In this document: positions 1 to 11,950 of the stretch, piece after piece | Layout of the letters: every line of letters starts with the position of its first letter | Position numbering within the stretch: position 1 is the stretch's first letter | DNA from: Avena insularis | Taxonomy: Eukaryota; Streptophyta; Magnoliopsida; Poales; Poaceae | Length of the DNA stretch: 64,000 nt | Direction: 5' to 3' | NCBI GenBank assembly: GCA_023614405.1 | Contig: CM042691.1 | Location: 176,052,927 to 176,116,926, forward strand | Made by a program: the position numbers and the translations under genes | Notes under the pieces: model-generated | Seen by the model: the letters and a program-made list of their open reading frames with translations, nothing else | Databases searched by the model: none | What the model was told of the DNA's origin: nothing

Positions 1-3000
1 AAAGGCCTAATTAAAATAAATAATAAATCATGAAAAAATATTTGAATATTTTCCAATATGGGCCAACTAATCAGCTTCTAAATGATTTAAAACCTACTAA
101 AAGGTTATGCAAAAGTTTGAAATCAAATAGAAGTTTAAAACATTTGATTCAAATGCAAACAGAAATTATAATTGGAATAAAGACAAATGCCTATTTTAAA
201 TAAATAATAAACCATAAAAGAATATAAGAATTATTCTAAAATGGATTATTTAAACACATTAACAAACAGGTAAAACCAACTAAAAAAGTTTAGAAAAGGT
301 TTGATAAAATCTGAATTCAAAGTGAGTTTATGAATCATATTAAATATTACTTGAATAAAGACAAAAGCCCCTTTTAAATGAATATTGAATCACATTAAAG
401 TATTTTGAATTATCCAAAAATGGACTTCCAAAACACACTAATAAATATGTGCAAACCTACTAAAAACTTCTAGAAATTTGAATACAAACAAATGGTTAAA
501 AACATTTGAATCAAATCAAAACAGAAAATAGAAAAGGAAAAAAGAAAAAGAAATCAGAAAGGGAAAAATTAGAAAATAGACGACCCAACTAAACCTTGCC
601 CAACCCACTGGCCAAGCTAGCCCAACAAGCCCAGCAGCCCACCCAGCATCTCTCTCTCCCCCTGCACTTTTTCCACCCCGCAACGTACCCCCTCATCTCA
701 CTGAGGAAATGACCCCACTCCAACCTGGTATCCACGTCATCATCGTCCTCACCCTCCCCGCACGACCTGTTCTCCCCCAAATCACTCCTGTCGTTTCTTC
801 CATAAATTTCTCGGCGTAAATTCAATTCAATGCCGCGCTAATTCCTCATAGAGACCACGCTCGTTAAATTGCCTCGCTCCCCTCACTCTTTCCCCTCTCT
901 CGGCAGCCCCTCTCCGCCCTCAGGCTGCCCACAATCTCGCTCGAAACCTCACTGCTCCGACGAGCTACTCCAGCCAATTCCGGCCAACGCAGCCACCCCA
1001 CTGCCCTGGCTCACACGCGTTTGATCCCCAGCTCCTTGCACACCTTCCACTAGCACTGGCTTGCTCGCGCACGCCCCAGAGCGTCGGCTCCATCTTCACC
1101 TGCGCGTCACCGATGACCAGCACATCTCCGGCGACCTCTACTGACAAACTCTGATCGCTCCTCTCCCTCTCAATGATGCTCGTGTAATCGCCTTGGTATT
1201 GCGTGTCTAACGGACCCTTTTCCTTGCATTCTCCAGCCATGCAGCGTCGCCTCCGTCGACGATAGAGTGTGCCCGACGGAAGCAGGAACTTCGGCGAGCA
1301 ATCGGAGTCGACCCAGTGCGCCCCTATCCATCCTGCTATCATGTTGATCACATACACGCCACGGCGAACCCAGTGAGCACCTTCCCCTCTCCCTCGCTTC
1401 CTATTTTCACCGAGCGTCGCTGACCGAGTGTCACCGCCATGCAGCCGTCGCAGCACCACCAGTTCCTGGCCAAGTTGATTTCGTCCATTAGATCTTGATC
1501 GCATGGTTAGGATAGATTCACTTATCGAAGGGGTATGTTTCCTTCTATGCCGTGTGGTTTAAATAAGATCCTACGGCCAGTATTGCTCAATCCGAATGAA
1601 GCGGTATGCACCAATAGAAAAATGCCACGTGGCCAGACTTTGTTTTAAAAATAGAAATGATCTATTAGATGTTCGATTTTGCAAAATTCATAACTTTTGA
1701 TCGACACGTCCAAAAATTACAAATTTTATATCATTGGAATCCGGAAAATGAAACCTTTGCAACCATACCCTTAGTTTAGTATTTTGCATCTGTAGAATTA
1801 GGTGTTTTGCAGAAACATTTCTAGGCCTATTTTGAGTATAAAAGTTATTCTAAAAATGATTTTTGGGTAAAATCTTTTGCAAATGATTTGTTTTTGAACC
1901 TACTGACCAGAAACACAAACTTTTGGGTTTAGAAATATATTTTGTTAACACAAGGAATTATTCCTTTGAATAAAAGCTTTCTAGTAAAACAAAAATGTTG
2001 CTATGATTTAAAAATGATTTTTGAGTGAAACCTTTTACAAATGTATTATTTTTAAACACTTTCACCATAAACAAACATTTGTGTTTAAAAATATATTTGG
2101 CAAACATTTGAAATTATTCCTTTGATTAAAATCTTTTATAGCAAAACAAAAATGATTTAAATGGCCCATTTTCACTAACTTGATTTTAAATGGTTTTGCC
2201 ACTTTTATAAAAGACCAATAGGTGTGTTGAAATGTGTATAGCCTATTAGAAACCACCTTTCCAAATAAAATAATCTTTTGCATGCTTGCATGCAATGCTT
2301 TGTTTTCTTTATTTTATGTGGTGAATTGTTTGAATGATAGTTTTGAATTTGTGACTTGCTTGATTGAATTGTAGTGAACTTTGAAGAGTGTGACAATTGC
2401 AAGATCAAGGAGTGAACCTAGTCTCTCTACTAAAAAGGCAAGTGGTGCTTCATACATTTTGTCCTATTATTTTCACTATGCATTAGTGATATTTTGAGTA
2501 GGACTTGCATGGAATTTTTACTAAGTATGTTATGCCTTGGGAAATCCTAGTAGATGATGCCTTAGTAGAATTTTCCCTAAGTTAAGATTTTTGCTACTGG
2601 TATGCTTAGCCTAGCTAGTAGAAAACAAGGGTGGATTATATTCATGCTATGAAATATTTCTAAGTCTATGACTTATGATTTGTTTAATAAAACTACTAAG
2701 TGAATGAATCACCTGGGTAGAATGGTATGAATGGGATATGTTGAGTGGTTACACAAGGCCCAGTGACTGGCAACCTTGTGTATCACACTTGTGGAAAGCC
2801 ACCCAGGAACAAAGAGATTTGAGATGTCAAATGTTGAGAAGCTTATAGTGCAGCCACATGGCATATGGGCTCTGCCTGGATCATATAGGTTTCAATAACT
2901 TAGCCAGATGGACAGAAGGTGGTAAGGGGTGATAGGTTGGAACGCGTCCATTTGGTCTAAGGGAAGGCTTCTGAAAGATCTTGTCTCGATGCATGTCGAG

Positions 3001-3704
3001 TATTGTGGGAAAAGTGCACCACCTCTCGAGAAGGAAAAATCTAAGTACTTAGCTGTGTCCCTGGAAATGGACAATTTGAGCATCAAGACATGGAAGCTAT
3101 CAAGGATCTCCTCATCCCAATTTCTAAGTTAAAAGCTTGTGGTTGAACAAGGGCAAAGGACCAGTGGTTACACAAGGCCCAGTGACTGGACTACCTTGGT
3201 AACACACTTGTGTTGCTTGGGTGATTTTGACAAACAAAAACTTAGTATTTTCAACTAATAAGGAAAACTTATTTTGAGCAAAGAAAGCCTCAACTACACT
3301 TATCCAAATGCATATAGATGATAGATACCACTATTATACCATAGTATCACTTGCCAATACAATTCAGATGTATTGACCCTTGTCGCTATAACTTATTATG
3401 TTGCAGGTTTGTTTGATGTTAGTGAGGTGTGTTGAATAGGATTACATGTCTACAACCAACATGATTGCCTGTGGCACTTTGAAGATGAAGGACTCCATGC
3501 TATATAGATATTTCTGCTGCATTGTAATGATATAGCCAAATGAGCTATGTAATATGTAATGTATTATTTTATTCCTAGTTATAAGTTGTAATATGACCTT
3601 TGTTCCTTGATATTACATCTTAAACTGCGGATGCTAGCTATTGATCCAGGGACTAGCATTGTAAACACAGGGATCTCTACCTTATAAAGGTTGGGACCTC
3701 TACA
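1..3704 (+). mobile_element. Long LTR, family A, 5' end cut off by window edge
   Basis: The right end reads CCTCTACA at 3704, and the last kilobases match the reverse complement of 53873-57901, which is bounded by a target duplication and so fixes the family's ends. The matching blocks include the stretch ending CTAGCATTGTAAACACAGGG near 3655 and the segments around 2750-3010. The order within the LTR is AT-rich start, GC-rich block with CT runs (590-1500), AT-rich middle, then a 3' part with the TTCTGCTGCATTGTAAT region. By comparison with the 4029-bp copy about 0.3 kb is missing to the left. No primer site follows 3704, so this is a 3' LTR or solo LTR, not a 5' LTR. ORFs inside it are not credible genes. 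Confidence 0.8.
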
Positions 3705-4152
3705 TTTTCCCTAGAAGCTCAAAGGACGAAAGAACATATCTATACAAGGAAACACAAGCTTAGTTATGTCAATCCATAAAAGATCAATTAAAACTTCAAT
3801 GCTCCATGTCAAAAGTGAATCTAGCTTTGAAAGCAAACTTGTGATGCTCCTATTGCGCCTTTTATGTTGTGTATTTCCTCACTTCTGTAAAGTAAGGGCT
3901 TTAGAAAATAAGAGTGATATATCATGTAATAAGAAGCATAGCATTAGATTGTCTCATTAGAACACCTATATAAAATAGATAAAGACTATCAAACACTACT
4001 TATTCCATTCATTATCTTTCAAGAGAATTCATAGAGTAGTAATGAGACCATGCCAAGGACTTGTTATATGGATCTTCATTTTTTTGTTCCTTCTTTCAAG
4101 GATAATTCTCAACAATAAACATTGAGTGATTCTTTCAAAAAATGGTTTGCAC

Positions 4153-4465
4153 AACCTTCGAGAATACCAATACTTTTTCCCATACAGTGACACGTATGCC
4201 ACCCATGTCGTCAAATCATAGCCAAAATCTGGGGTTATACCATAGATCATTCAAAGGCTAGCGGAGTTGTTGGCATACAAAGATGTGCATGGAAAACATA
4301 GAATTTTTAACCTTCGAGAGTACCAATACTTTTGCACATACGGTGACACATATGCTACCCATGTCGTCAACACATAGCCGAAATCCGGGGGTATACAATA
4401 GATCATTCAAAGGCTAGAGGAGTTGTTGGGCATCAAAAGGTGTGCATGGAAAAGATAGAACTTTT
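4153..4465. repeat. Two tandem copies of a 156-bp segment
   Basis: Copies start at 4153 and 4309, each beginning AACCTTCGAGA and containing CCCATGTCGTCAA, CATAGATCATTCAAAGGCTAG and GTGCATGGAAAA. They differ by scattered substitutions, so the duplication is not recent. A third related block lies in the second Athila-like element near 35341-35400 (GGCTAGCAGAGTTGTTGGCAT), which links the 3' internal regions of the two elements. Confidence 0.75.
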
Positions 4466-5564
4466 TAAATAGTATCACAGTTTGATCCACAAGGTTATCT
4501 TTGTCATGCATCACAATTACCGCAAGACTTCATTTCAATCAAACAAATCCTTTCAAGAGTTTTATCAAGTATCTATCAATAAATCTATGGGGATGAGTAT
4601 CTATAAGGCTAGACTCTTAAAACAATTAAGCATCAGTTGAGTATTTAGAGGCTTCATCAATATACTTTTATTCATTTTGAGTGTAGAAATCATGGCAATG
4701 CATTCTAGAGGATCACAATGTTCTTTTCAAGCAGGATGAAGATTTTAACATAGTGAATCAAAGCTCTAACTCAATTCTTATGAATCCCAACAAAAGCAAG
4801 TGCATCCCTTGCCTGACTATGAAGCATATCTTATCTAAGCAAGAATTCGAAAACAGGGAGATACATGTTTGCACAAAAAGTTTCATCGAACAAGAACATT
4901 GCACAAGACTCTACACATGCAGAAGTAACATTCCCAAAGCTAGAAATTTTGCAAGAACCAAACTTGAATATATTACCATAAGAAAAGAGAAAATGCAGTT
5001 ATCAAAAGAGAGTGTGAGAAGTGGTTACCTCCCCAAGATTGAATAAAGCAAGGGTGACACACTTTACCATTGAGGTATGAATAACCTCACTTTTGATGAC
5101 CATGGACCTTTGGTTCAATGAATACTTGCTTGTTGAAGCGTTGAGTTGAAACAACCAAGTGGCTTGTGCAAGTATTTGCACGGTTGGCACAAACCATGCA
5201 CGTCATCACACAAGGTTCAAGTCCCTGCGAAAATAACAAACAAAGTAAGAGAAAACGATTCAGTATATGAACGGATTTTGTTCATGCAACCGTGAAAAGA
5301 AAAAGAAAAGAAACATGAAACACTATAGAGAGTTATATGCTAGGGAGTTTCGAATGTAGGTAAAAGATTATGAAGTACAATGGAACATGTAGAACGTAAC
5401 CCACTGATCTGAGGTTGTTAAAATAAAAATATTAGAAGGGTCATAAACTTTGTGTACTTGTCCCTGCCCTTAATGCGCCGTGCTGCTCCTTCGTACGAGC
5501 GCGTGGTATGTATGGACTCCGCCCGTACTGCACCTTGTCTTCTCTTTTTTAAGGGTTTTGTCAA

Positions 5565-5820
5565 AGTTAGTACGACCGGGTGGTACAGGCAGGATGCACC
5601 TGTACGGGTGGTCATTACAACCTTTAGGTCGTCTTCCCGTGTCCTTTTGCCTGGTAACAAGGTCGGTACGGGCGGACGGTATGGACGCGTCCCATCGTAC
5701 CAGTGCTCATTACGCTTGTAGTAGATTTTCTGGAAAATTTTCAGCCACTTAGGGTTTGTCACATGAGCAGTACGAGTGCATGGGACAGACGGGTCTTCCC
5801 GTACTGCTGCTCGTTACCCT
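5565..5820. repeat. Cluster of short stem-loops with GGTCATTAC-like tails
   Basis: Several inverted repeats follow one another. GGTACG at 5665-5670 pairs with CGTACC at 5696-5701. GCAGTACG at 5767-5774 pairs with CGTACTGC at 5800-5807. A weaker pair lies in 5580-5610. Each is followed directly by a tail: GGTCATTACAA near 5610, GCTCATTACG near 5705 and GCTCGTTACC near 5808. The same tail type occurs in this element's LTR near 9069. The second Athila family has the same layout with a different stem sequence (37749-38020). ORFs overlapping this cluster are by-products of the repeats. Confidence 0.65.
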
Positions 5821-6129
5821 CACTATGAGCTTCATAACAAGTTATATTTCTCCAAAAAATTTACTAAGGACCTGAAACGTTAGTCCAACATCCAAACAAA
5901 GAAAACATATATTTTTTTAGAAGATTTAACCAAAATATGCACGTTATTAGATCAACAAATAATTCTACCTTTCAAAAATAATCCCAATCCAACTCTAATA
6001 GGAAATCATGCAAATATATACAAGTGCCAATGCAATATGAATGCAACTAGACTCAAGACACAAAATTAAGAAAGACACCTAAAAACTTGCGGGTTGACTC
6101 CTGGGAAGCACTTTTTTAAAGCCATAAAG

Positions 6130-7591
6130 CAAGGCTTAGATGCGTCACTAAATCATCCACCTGGATCCCAGTGGATATCAATTTGAGGTGTAGTGGTACT
6201 TATCTCGAAAAAATGGTTGGAACATCTCATAAAAGAGTGCGGTCGAAGTTGTGCCCTCTTGAGGTGCATCGGCATCATATAGATGAATAAGTTCTCGCTT
6301 CCAAGAGAGTGTGGATGCCCCAAGTGTGGTGAGAATGCCTCCTTATATAGCTGCAACAAGAGGATTAGAGGTTGATATATAATTACTAAACTTTTACCTT
6401 GGTTACCATTGTAGGGTAACACTTCATAATATTCTTTCATTACAACCGGGAGTAAATCAGGTCCATTTATATTAGCATTGAAAGATTCATAGGAAGGTTC
6501 TATCTCTAGTTCATCATTAGTAATGCTCTCCTCATGAGTGTCTAGGCACAAGGCCTCCGCAGATAAATTACAATCAGTTTTAGCATTATAAGAATCATTA
6601 CTAGAGAGAGAGAGTCATCATAAACAAATGTAGTATTTGTAGTGTGCCAATCTTTGTCAACCTCACCTTTTTGTTGTTCCTCCTATTTATCTCGTGGTTC
6701 CTACAAATGGTTATCTTCGGGCACTATGGTTTTAGACCGTGCCTTACTCTCTACCACAAGTGGATTATCACTGAGACATTCTTGGCAATAAGATTGTATC
6801 ATTGGTAACAAGTTGGTAAGTTTCATATGAAGCATACTATCACTACTCTTCCTCATGATTTAATCTTTTAAGAGTAGATCAAGGAAACCTTTATAAACCA
6901 AATACTCTAAGACTTCAACTCTAGTGTAAGATACTAGGGATTCTTCAAGAGTAATGGAACATTGAAAACTAAGGTGGCCAACTTCCATACATTTATCATA
7001 AATCTCATGATATGAATTACAAAATGATTTTGCACAACCATATAACATGTCATACAAGTTAAACAAACCCATACCAGCGGAAGTAGCATGTTCACTATGG
7101 TGTACATACTTTTCTTATTTCTTTCGTGAGTCCTGCAAAAGGTTAGTCTCTTCCACAATAGAAGTGGTCAAGAATGCATTACTACTAAAGTTAGCAAAAA
7201 AATAAGAGTATATATGATGTACTACTCCATAGATTCTATCTACTATTTTATCTTCTTCATTTATATTTCTCATGCGAGCTAGCAACTCATAACAACCAGT
7301 AAAAAGCACATATTCTAAAACCTCCACATCAACAAAGCCTTGATTACTTTTATTGTAAGATTCTAATGTGGTATCAATGCTACACTCACATTGATAATTA
7401 ATATGATCTTTGGATCCACAATTTCCACAAACAAATTTGTATGAGGCACATAACATGGAGGAATAATGTTTCAACCATTCCAACCATTCGTCTAATGTAT
7501 CTTGCCTTGTAACATAATATATAAAAGTGCAAACTTTCTTCTCCTCCATTGCGAGCTTCATCTGTTCAAAAATAGAAATCTCCGAAGACAT
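6130..7591 (-). pseudogene. Degraded gag-like ORF with duplicated zinc-knuckle module
   Basis: The likely start is the ATG at 7589-7591, about 200 bases after the primer site, giving MSSEISIFEQ. Residues 55-68 form a CCHC zinc knuckle, CGNCGSKDHINYQC (spacing C-2-C-4-H-4-C), the RNA-binding finger of retroelement Gag proteins. It is followed by a block with VEVLEYVLF. After a frameshift the same module recurs at about 6869-7003, with FCNSYHEIYDKC-4-H-4-C and VEVLEYLVY. In that copy the first cysteine is tyrosine. Reading continues through several stops to a segment with ESITNDELEIEP near 6500. Outside the fingers I recognise no domain. Gag identity rests on the finger and the position after the primer site. 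Confidence 0.55.
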
Positions 7592-7790
7592 GATAAGTAG
7601 AAATTGTTTTTGTAATTTTTGTTTTATAAATTTTTATGGGTTTTCAGTTTTATAATTTTTATTATTCTTTTCAAATAAGTAATGGCAGTAAAAAGGAGTA
7701 AACAGAAATAACTTAAAACTTGTAAACAGCCTTTAGTACAATAAAAATAAATTATCAAAAGAAAGAACATATACCAAAAGCACTTAGCTC

Positions 7791-7811
7791 CCTGGCAACG
7801 ACGCCATAAAA
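7791..7811 (-). promoter_or_regulatory. Primer binding site, tRNA-Asp type
   Basis: On the minus strand this reads TGGCGTCGTTGCCAGGG, one or two changes from TGGCGCCGTTGCCGGGGA, the complement of the 3' end of plant tRNA-Asp. Athila-type elements are known to use this primer. It fixes the element's orientation as minus and places its 5' LTR at 7820 and rightward. Confidence 0.8.
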
Positions 7812-7819
7812 CAGCCTAA

Positions 7820-9517
7820 TGACTGCAAGTGCACAGATCAATTGTAGTAGTTTCGAAATAAGAGTATCAATCCCACAGAGATCTCTTGGTAGAGGTCTTT
7901 ATGCCCCTCATTACTATTCACTAGAGAGTACTTGTAGGTTGTCTCTAATTCCAAGTATTGGTGTATAAAGAGTGTGTTTGAATAAGTGCTAAAGTAAACA
8001 AGAACAAAGTAAATAACAAAAGTAAACTAAAACAAGAGAGTGTCTATGAAGTGTTGTCTGATATGGTTGAGGGCTTATCAGGGAGTGTAGGATTCACCAC
8101 TAGCATGGAATAATTATGAATGATTAGGATAACATATTTCTTATGTCATGATATGTGTGAAGAGAGTTACATAATAAGATGATCACTACAAGACCCGTAG
8201 GAAGTCACTTTATTGAGCCAAGAATGAGGTCATCTCTAAATAACCACCATGATGTCTGTGAGAAGTCACCATGCAAACCACCGCAATTAAAGGTCTCTCC
8301 GTGGATATCGTAATTAGCATAGTGAATCTCTCTTTGTTCCCCCTTTGACCGTGCAGGTTGCTAGAGGCGCTTCTAGTCACAATAGCTTCTGGCACGCTTC
8401 CAAACAAGTTTGAAGGATTTTACCCTCTTATTTAGACCCGAAGGCAAATGATATGTGGCCGAATACACATACCATCGAAAGTGAAGAGATCAAACACACA
8501 TCATCAATCAATAGATCATGGACACAAGTAATAGATCATCTTTATTTAAATGCATAATAATACTAGGGTTCACCATCTCTCCCCAAGAACAAGGAAACTA
8601 CTCACACATGAAGGGGATAAACATCATGGCAATAGTATGGATGAAATATGAAGGTACAATTGAATACAAGTGAAAATCCACAATAGATATTGGATCACAA
8701 CAAAGTAAACAAAGGGTATCGAAGTTGGAGACGTTGTTGATGAAGATGTTGATGAAGATCGATGTGTAGCCCTTAAAGATGCAAGTATCCTCTCTCTCCC
8801 TTGAGTGGTGTGCTGGTGTAGATCTTGTGGGCGACGGCTATGGAGGTGGCGGAGCGGCAGGGCTCCGCCCCTATGGCATGTGTGGACTCTCCTCCTTCAT
8901 CTAGGGTTTTCCCCTCTTTAAATAGGCATTTGCAGGTTGGTTTCACAAACCGACGGAGCGGGGGACAAATATTACCATTAGGCCTTAAAACATTTTGTTA
9001 CAATTAATGAAACAAAGTCGTTTGAGTGTGATATGGCCATATGTTATGGGCGGGCTCTGCCTGTACCAGTGGTCATTACACCGCCTGGACTTTGCACTAT
9101 TTTGGCCGCAGTTTCTTTATACGGACTCCGATTGAGGTGTTCTTTGGCTCGTTGGATTCGTATGGACAAGGGATACAAAACTATGGAACTGGATCTTAAT
9201 TTTGAATTTATGGAAAAATTTACTTCTTCTTCTTCTCCTCAAATGGCTAAGTTTGGTGCCTGCAACTCCTCCATATTGAATTCTCGTGGCTCCTTTAATC
9301 CATGATTGTTCATAGCACCTACACACAAGTCAATGACAAGAAAAATGTAATAAAATCCTAATAAACTACTAATTGTGCAAATTTCATGAGAAAATTAAAT
9401 AGAACTAGTCATCATACATAATAGGCATAGTTGTAGCTAGATGTAGCATGTAATGAGCAACAATATAAATAATTTATATACTTAAATATGCATCAATTTT
9501 GGATTCATCATACAACA
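7820..9517 (-). mobile_element. 5' LTR of Athila-like element 1
   Basis: The LTR starts just right of the primer site with TGACTGCAAGTGCACAG (7820). The right end is placed at ...CATACAACA (9517), where another LTR begins, so that end is less certain. A TATTTAAAG box on the minus strand at about 8916-8924 is a plausible promoter. Near 9069 it carries GTGGTCATTACACC, the tail motif also found in the internal stem-loop cluster. ORFs in this interval are not credible genes. The partner 3' LTR is not in the window. Confidence 0.65.
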
Positions 9518-10564
9518 TGTCTAAATACTAGCCCGGGAAAGCAAGAAAGAACATTGAGGTATGTGGGGCTTTCACCCCGCGCAATGATTATGGAGATGAT
9601 GGGAAGGGAACCTCTCGTACCGCTTCGACCACTATGGGGGGACCCCCGCAAGCCTCTCCAGGATCTCGGTGGACCTTCAATATGGTCGCTCCCCAGGAAG
9701 TAACGACCATCGCTGTTGGCATCATTGGTGGTAGGCGAGTCTACATGAAACCCATGTGGCACATGCAGCCTGATAGCCCTGTCACACATATTAAAGGCTG
9801 CTACAGGCGTGCCAGAAGAGACAAGCCAGGACGACATCGGCCACCTGCTACTGAAGCGGGCTAGGAACCCTACGTCAGTTGCATAAGAAGCTTTGGTAGC
9901 ATGTGAGATGGCATAACACGCACGTGGCGTGGCTATCCCGGAAGCTCTACCCAAGAATTTATGGCATTGCAAGCGTGCCAGCCTGGGCAAAACGGGACAA
10001 CAGTCATCATGTACCATCATCATTGATTGCGACTGCACTGCCAAGGAATGGGAGAGGCCTGCAGCATCGCCCCTGCATCCATGGCATGTGGCGAGAGGTT
10101 CCTAATCCTAGAAGTCATCCGTGTCACTCATGTAGGACAATAATGTGGTGACCCCTTGGTGTATAAAAGGAGGGCCACTATCCATAGAGAAGAAGGTCGT
10201 CCATGGTCAAGTGACATTGCACAAAGTGAGGGATACTAGAGAGAGTAAAGGAAAAAATCTCTACTATAGAGGTAGAAGAAAGTGCAAGGGAGAGGAGGAG
10301 ATAAAACAGAAAAAGCGAGGAGGGAGCCCAGGAAGAATTCTCACTGCCCAACAAGAGAGTTCGTCTCATGTGTAGGCAAGATAGACCACCAAATAGTACA
10401 GAAGGCAGGACGTAGGGTTGTTAGTCGAAGGGCGTCCTAAACCTTGGTAAAAAAACCTTTGTGTTTGCCGTGTTTCATCGACGTCGAGTTTAGAGCACCT
10501 CACGCCCTTACCGAACAAATAGGGGCTGCTGCACATCCCTAGTGTCTGTGTTTCGACACGCAAC
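9518..10564 (+). mobile_element. Gypsy-type LTR, possibly solo
   Basis: Starts TGTCTAAATACTAGCCCGGG and ends TTCGACACGCAACA. The plus orientation is supported by TATAAAAGG at 10162-10170, about 400 bases before the 3' end, and by the typical 3' order of the sequence. CAACA occurs both at 9513-9517 and at 10561-10565. That could be a target duplication only if the LTR ends ...ACACG, so the last four bases are uncertain. No primer site or polypurine tract is next to it. Overlapping ORFs on both strands are non-coding readings of the LTR. Confidence 0.6.
10162..10170 (+). promoter_or_regulatory. TATA box of the 9518-10564 LTR
   Basis: TATAAAAGG in a GC-balanced stretch of the LTR. The position is typical for the U3/R boundary of a Gypsy LTR of about 1 kb. 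Confidence 0.5.
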
Positions 10565-10599
10565 AATATAGATAAAGAAAAGGTTTTGCTTGACACATA

Positions 10600-11438
10600 G
10601 CACTTCCAATATCCCCCTGATGCTTTTTTATTTAAATAGTTTCATCAAGAGTTTGGATAATCTAGAAGAACTCGCTACGCCATTTACCACGGAAGAATAT
10701 GATAGGGTTATCAAGGAAATGCTAGCAGATAAGAGCGCTAGTTTAGATGGATTTAATGGACATTTCATTAAGGTTTGATGGCACTTGATTAAGGAAGACA
10801 TTTATAAACTTTTTCATGAGTTTCATGTTGGTACTTTGAATTTGGAGAGCATCAATATGGGTTAGATCACCTTAGTCCCCAATATTCCCGCTCCTCTAAC
10901 AGCAAATTGTTACAAACCCATTACTTTAGTGTACCATTGCCTCAAAATTATTACAAAATTAGTAGCTAATAGATTGCAGAAGGTGATTCTATCTATTGTT
11001 CACAAAAACCAATATGTATTTTTGAAGGGAAGGAATATTCCAGACTGCTTGGCTTGGAATTTTGAATACATATATCAATGTAATACATCTAATCAAGAGA
11101 TCATTCTTCTAAAAAATAGATTTTGCCGAAGCCTTTGAAACTATTGATCATGGGGCCAAGTTGAACATCTTAAAGCACATGGGACCTAATGACAAGTGGA
11201 TATGTTATATTAGTGCAATATTTAGTACTAGAAAATCTACAATTCTCTTGAATGGTGTTCTAGGAAATAAATTCTGGTGCAAGGGAGGTGTTAGGTAGGG
11301 ATACCCATTTCTCTCCTTCCTTTTGTACTTACTGCTGATGTTCTTCTATCAGCTATCAATGATTCCCTTAGGAGAAATATATGTCAATACTACCCCATTG
11401 TTCAACATGTAGATGGCACTATTATCATTCTGCCAGCT
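10600..11438 (+). pseudogene. LINE (L1-type) reverse transcriptase fragment
   Basis: Three frames together give the order seen in plant L1 reverse transcriptases: PFTTEEYDRVIKEM and SLDGFNGHF (the usual PGPDGF box), then CLKIITKLVANRLQKV with the following NQYVFLKGR (the usual QxAFIKGR box). Next come FAEAFETIDH (finger/palm A motif, where the usual AFD is AFE) and LNGVLGNKFWCKGGVR followed by a stop and GYPFLS (the usual GVRQGDPLSP). The catalytic FADD box would lie just beyond and is not recognisable before the next element starts at 11439. Frameshifts and stops show it is dead. Both the endonuclease and the 3' end are missing. Confidence 0.8.
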
Positions 11439-11934
11439 TGTCATGGGAATGGCCACAGTAGTCGCTACTGGGGGTAGCGATCGAGTTGAGTTGGGGCAAG
11501 AGCGAGTCGCTATCTATGGATCGAGATTGAGAACAGACACACAGATTTACCCAGGTTTGTCCCATGTAGGGTAAATACCTACTTCCTGCTTGTTTGTATT
11601 GATTGCGAGTGGATTACAAGGTGGGTGAGCTCGGCGGCTAGGCAGCGAGTCACTTGGATGGGGTAGCTAATAGCTCGTGAGTACAAAGGGCACCCTGGGG
11701 AGGTTTATATAGGGTTACCTCACTATGGTTTACAGGATTACAACTGAATCAGTAAGGGTTTTGGAGGTTTGACCTAATCTGACTAGGCCTAACTAAGCTT
11801 CTGGGCCTGATGCTTCTAGTTTCATTGCTTCATCGAAGTCTTCATCCAGTCATCGTTCCTCCAGGCCCACTCGAGGCAGTCTTGGTCCAATCGAATCCAA
11901 CCTCTGGGATACCCCGATTGGCATATCCCCATCA
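11439..11934 (-). repeat. 3' LTR of Tat element 2
   Basis: Bounded by TGTCATGGGAATGGCC and GGCATATCCCCATCA, 496 bp. This compares with 502 bp and TGTCGTGG...CATATCCCCAACA in the larger Tat element. It contains GTTTATATAGGG (11703-11714), which reads CTATATAAAC on the minus strand and is the likely TATA box. The phrase ATTTACCCAGGTT near 11545 is shared in type with the other Tat LTR. Confidence 0.8.
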
Positions 11935-11950
11935 GTAATCCCCGAGTGCG
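11935..11950 (-). promoter_or_regulatory. Polypurine tract of Tat element 2
   Basis: On the minus strand the sequence entering the LTR is CGCACTCGGGGATTAC, the position and composition expected for the plus-strand primer. The tract has been weakened by a T-rich change relative to CTCTGGGGGCTAC in the larger element. Confidence 0.55.

Larger units (their letters stand above)
3705..7811 (-). mobile_element. Athila-like Gypsy element 1, internal region
   Basis: Minus-strand internal region running from the primer site at 7791-7811 leftward until it is cut by the family A LTR at 3704. Near the primer site lies a degraded gag-like coding region (6130-7591). It is followed at 6085-6115 by a sequence reading on the minus strand as a run of A, GTGCTTCCCAGGAGTCAACC. 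That resembles the GGGAGGCAACCC motif that follows the coding region in Athila-type elements. Beyond it are the stem-loop cluster (5565-5820) and a duplicated 156-bp segment (4153-4465). No reverse transcriptase, integrase or protease motif is visible, so the element looks non-autonomous. I could not recognise coding sequence in 3705-5400. Confidence 0.65.

Noticed and set aside
9508..10044. 178-residue minus-strand frame
   Set aside because: It lies inside an LTR with its own TATA box and defined ends, and has no recognised domain.
9513..10565. CAACA as target duplication proving a solo LTR
   Set aside because: It would require the LTR to end in CG instead of CA. The repeat may be chance, so the solo status is left open.
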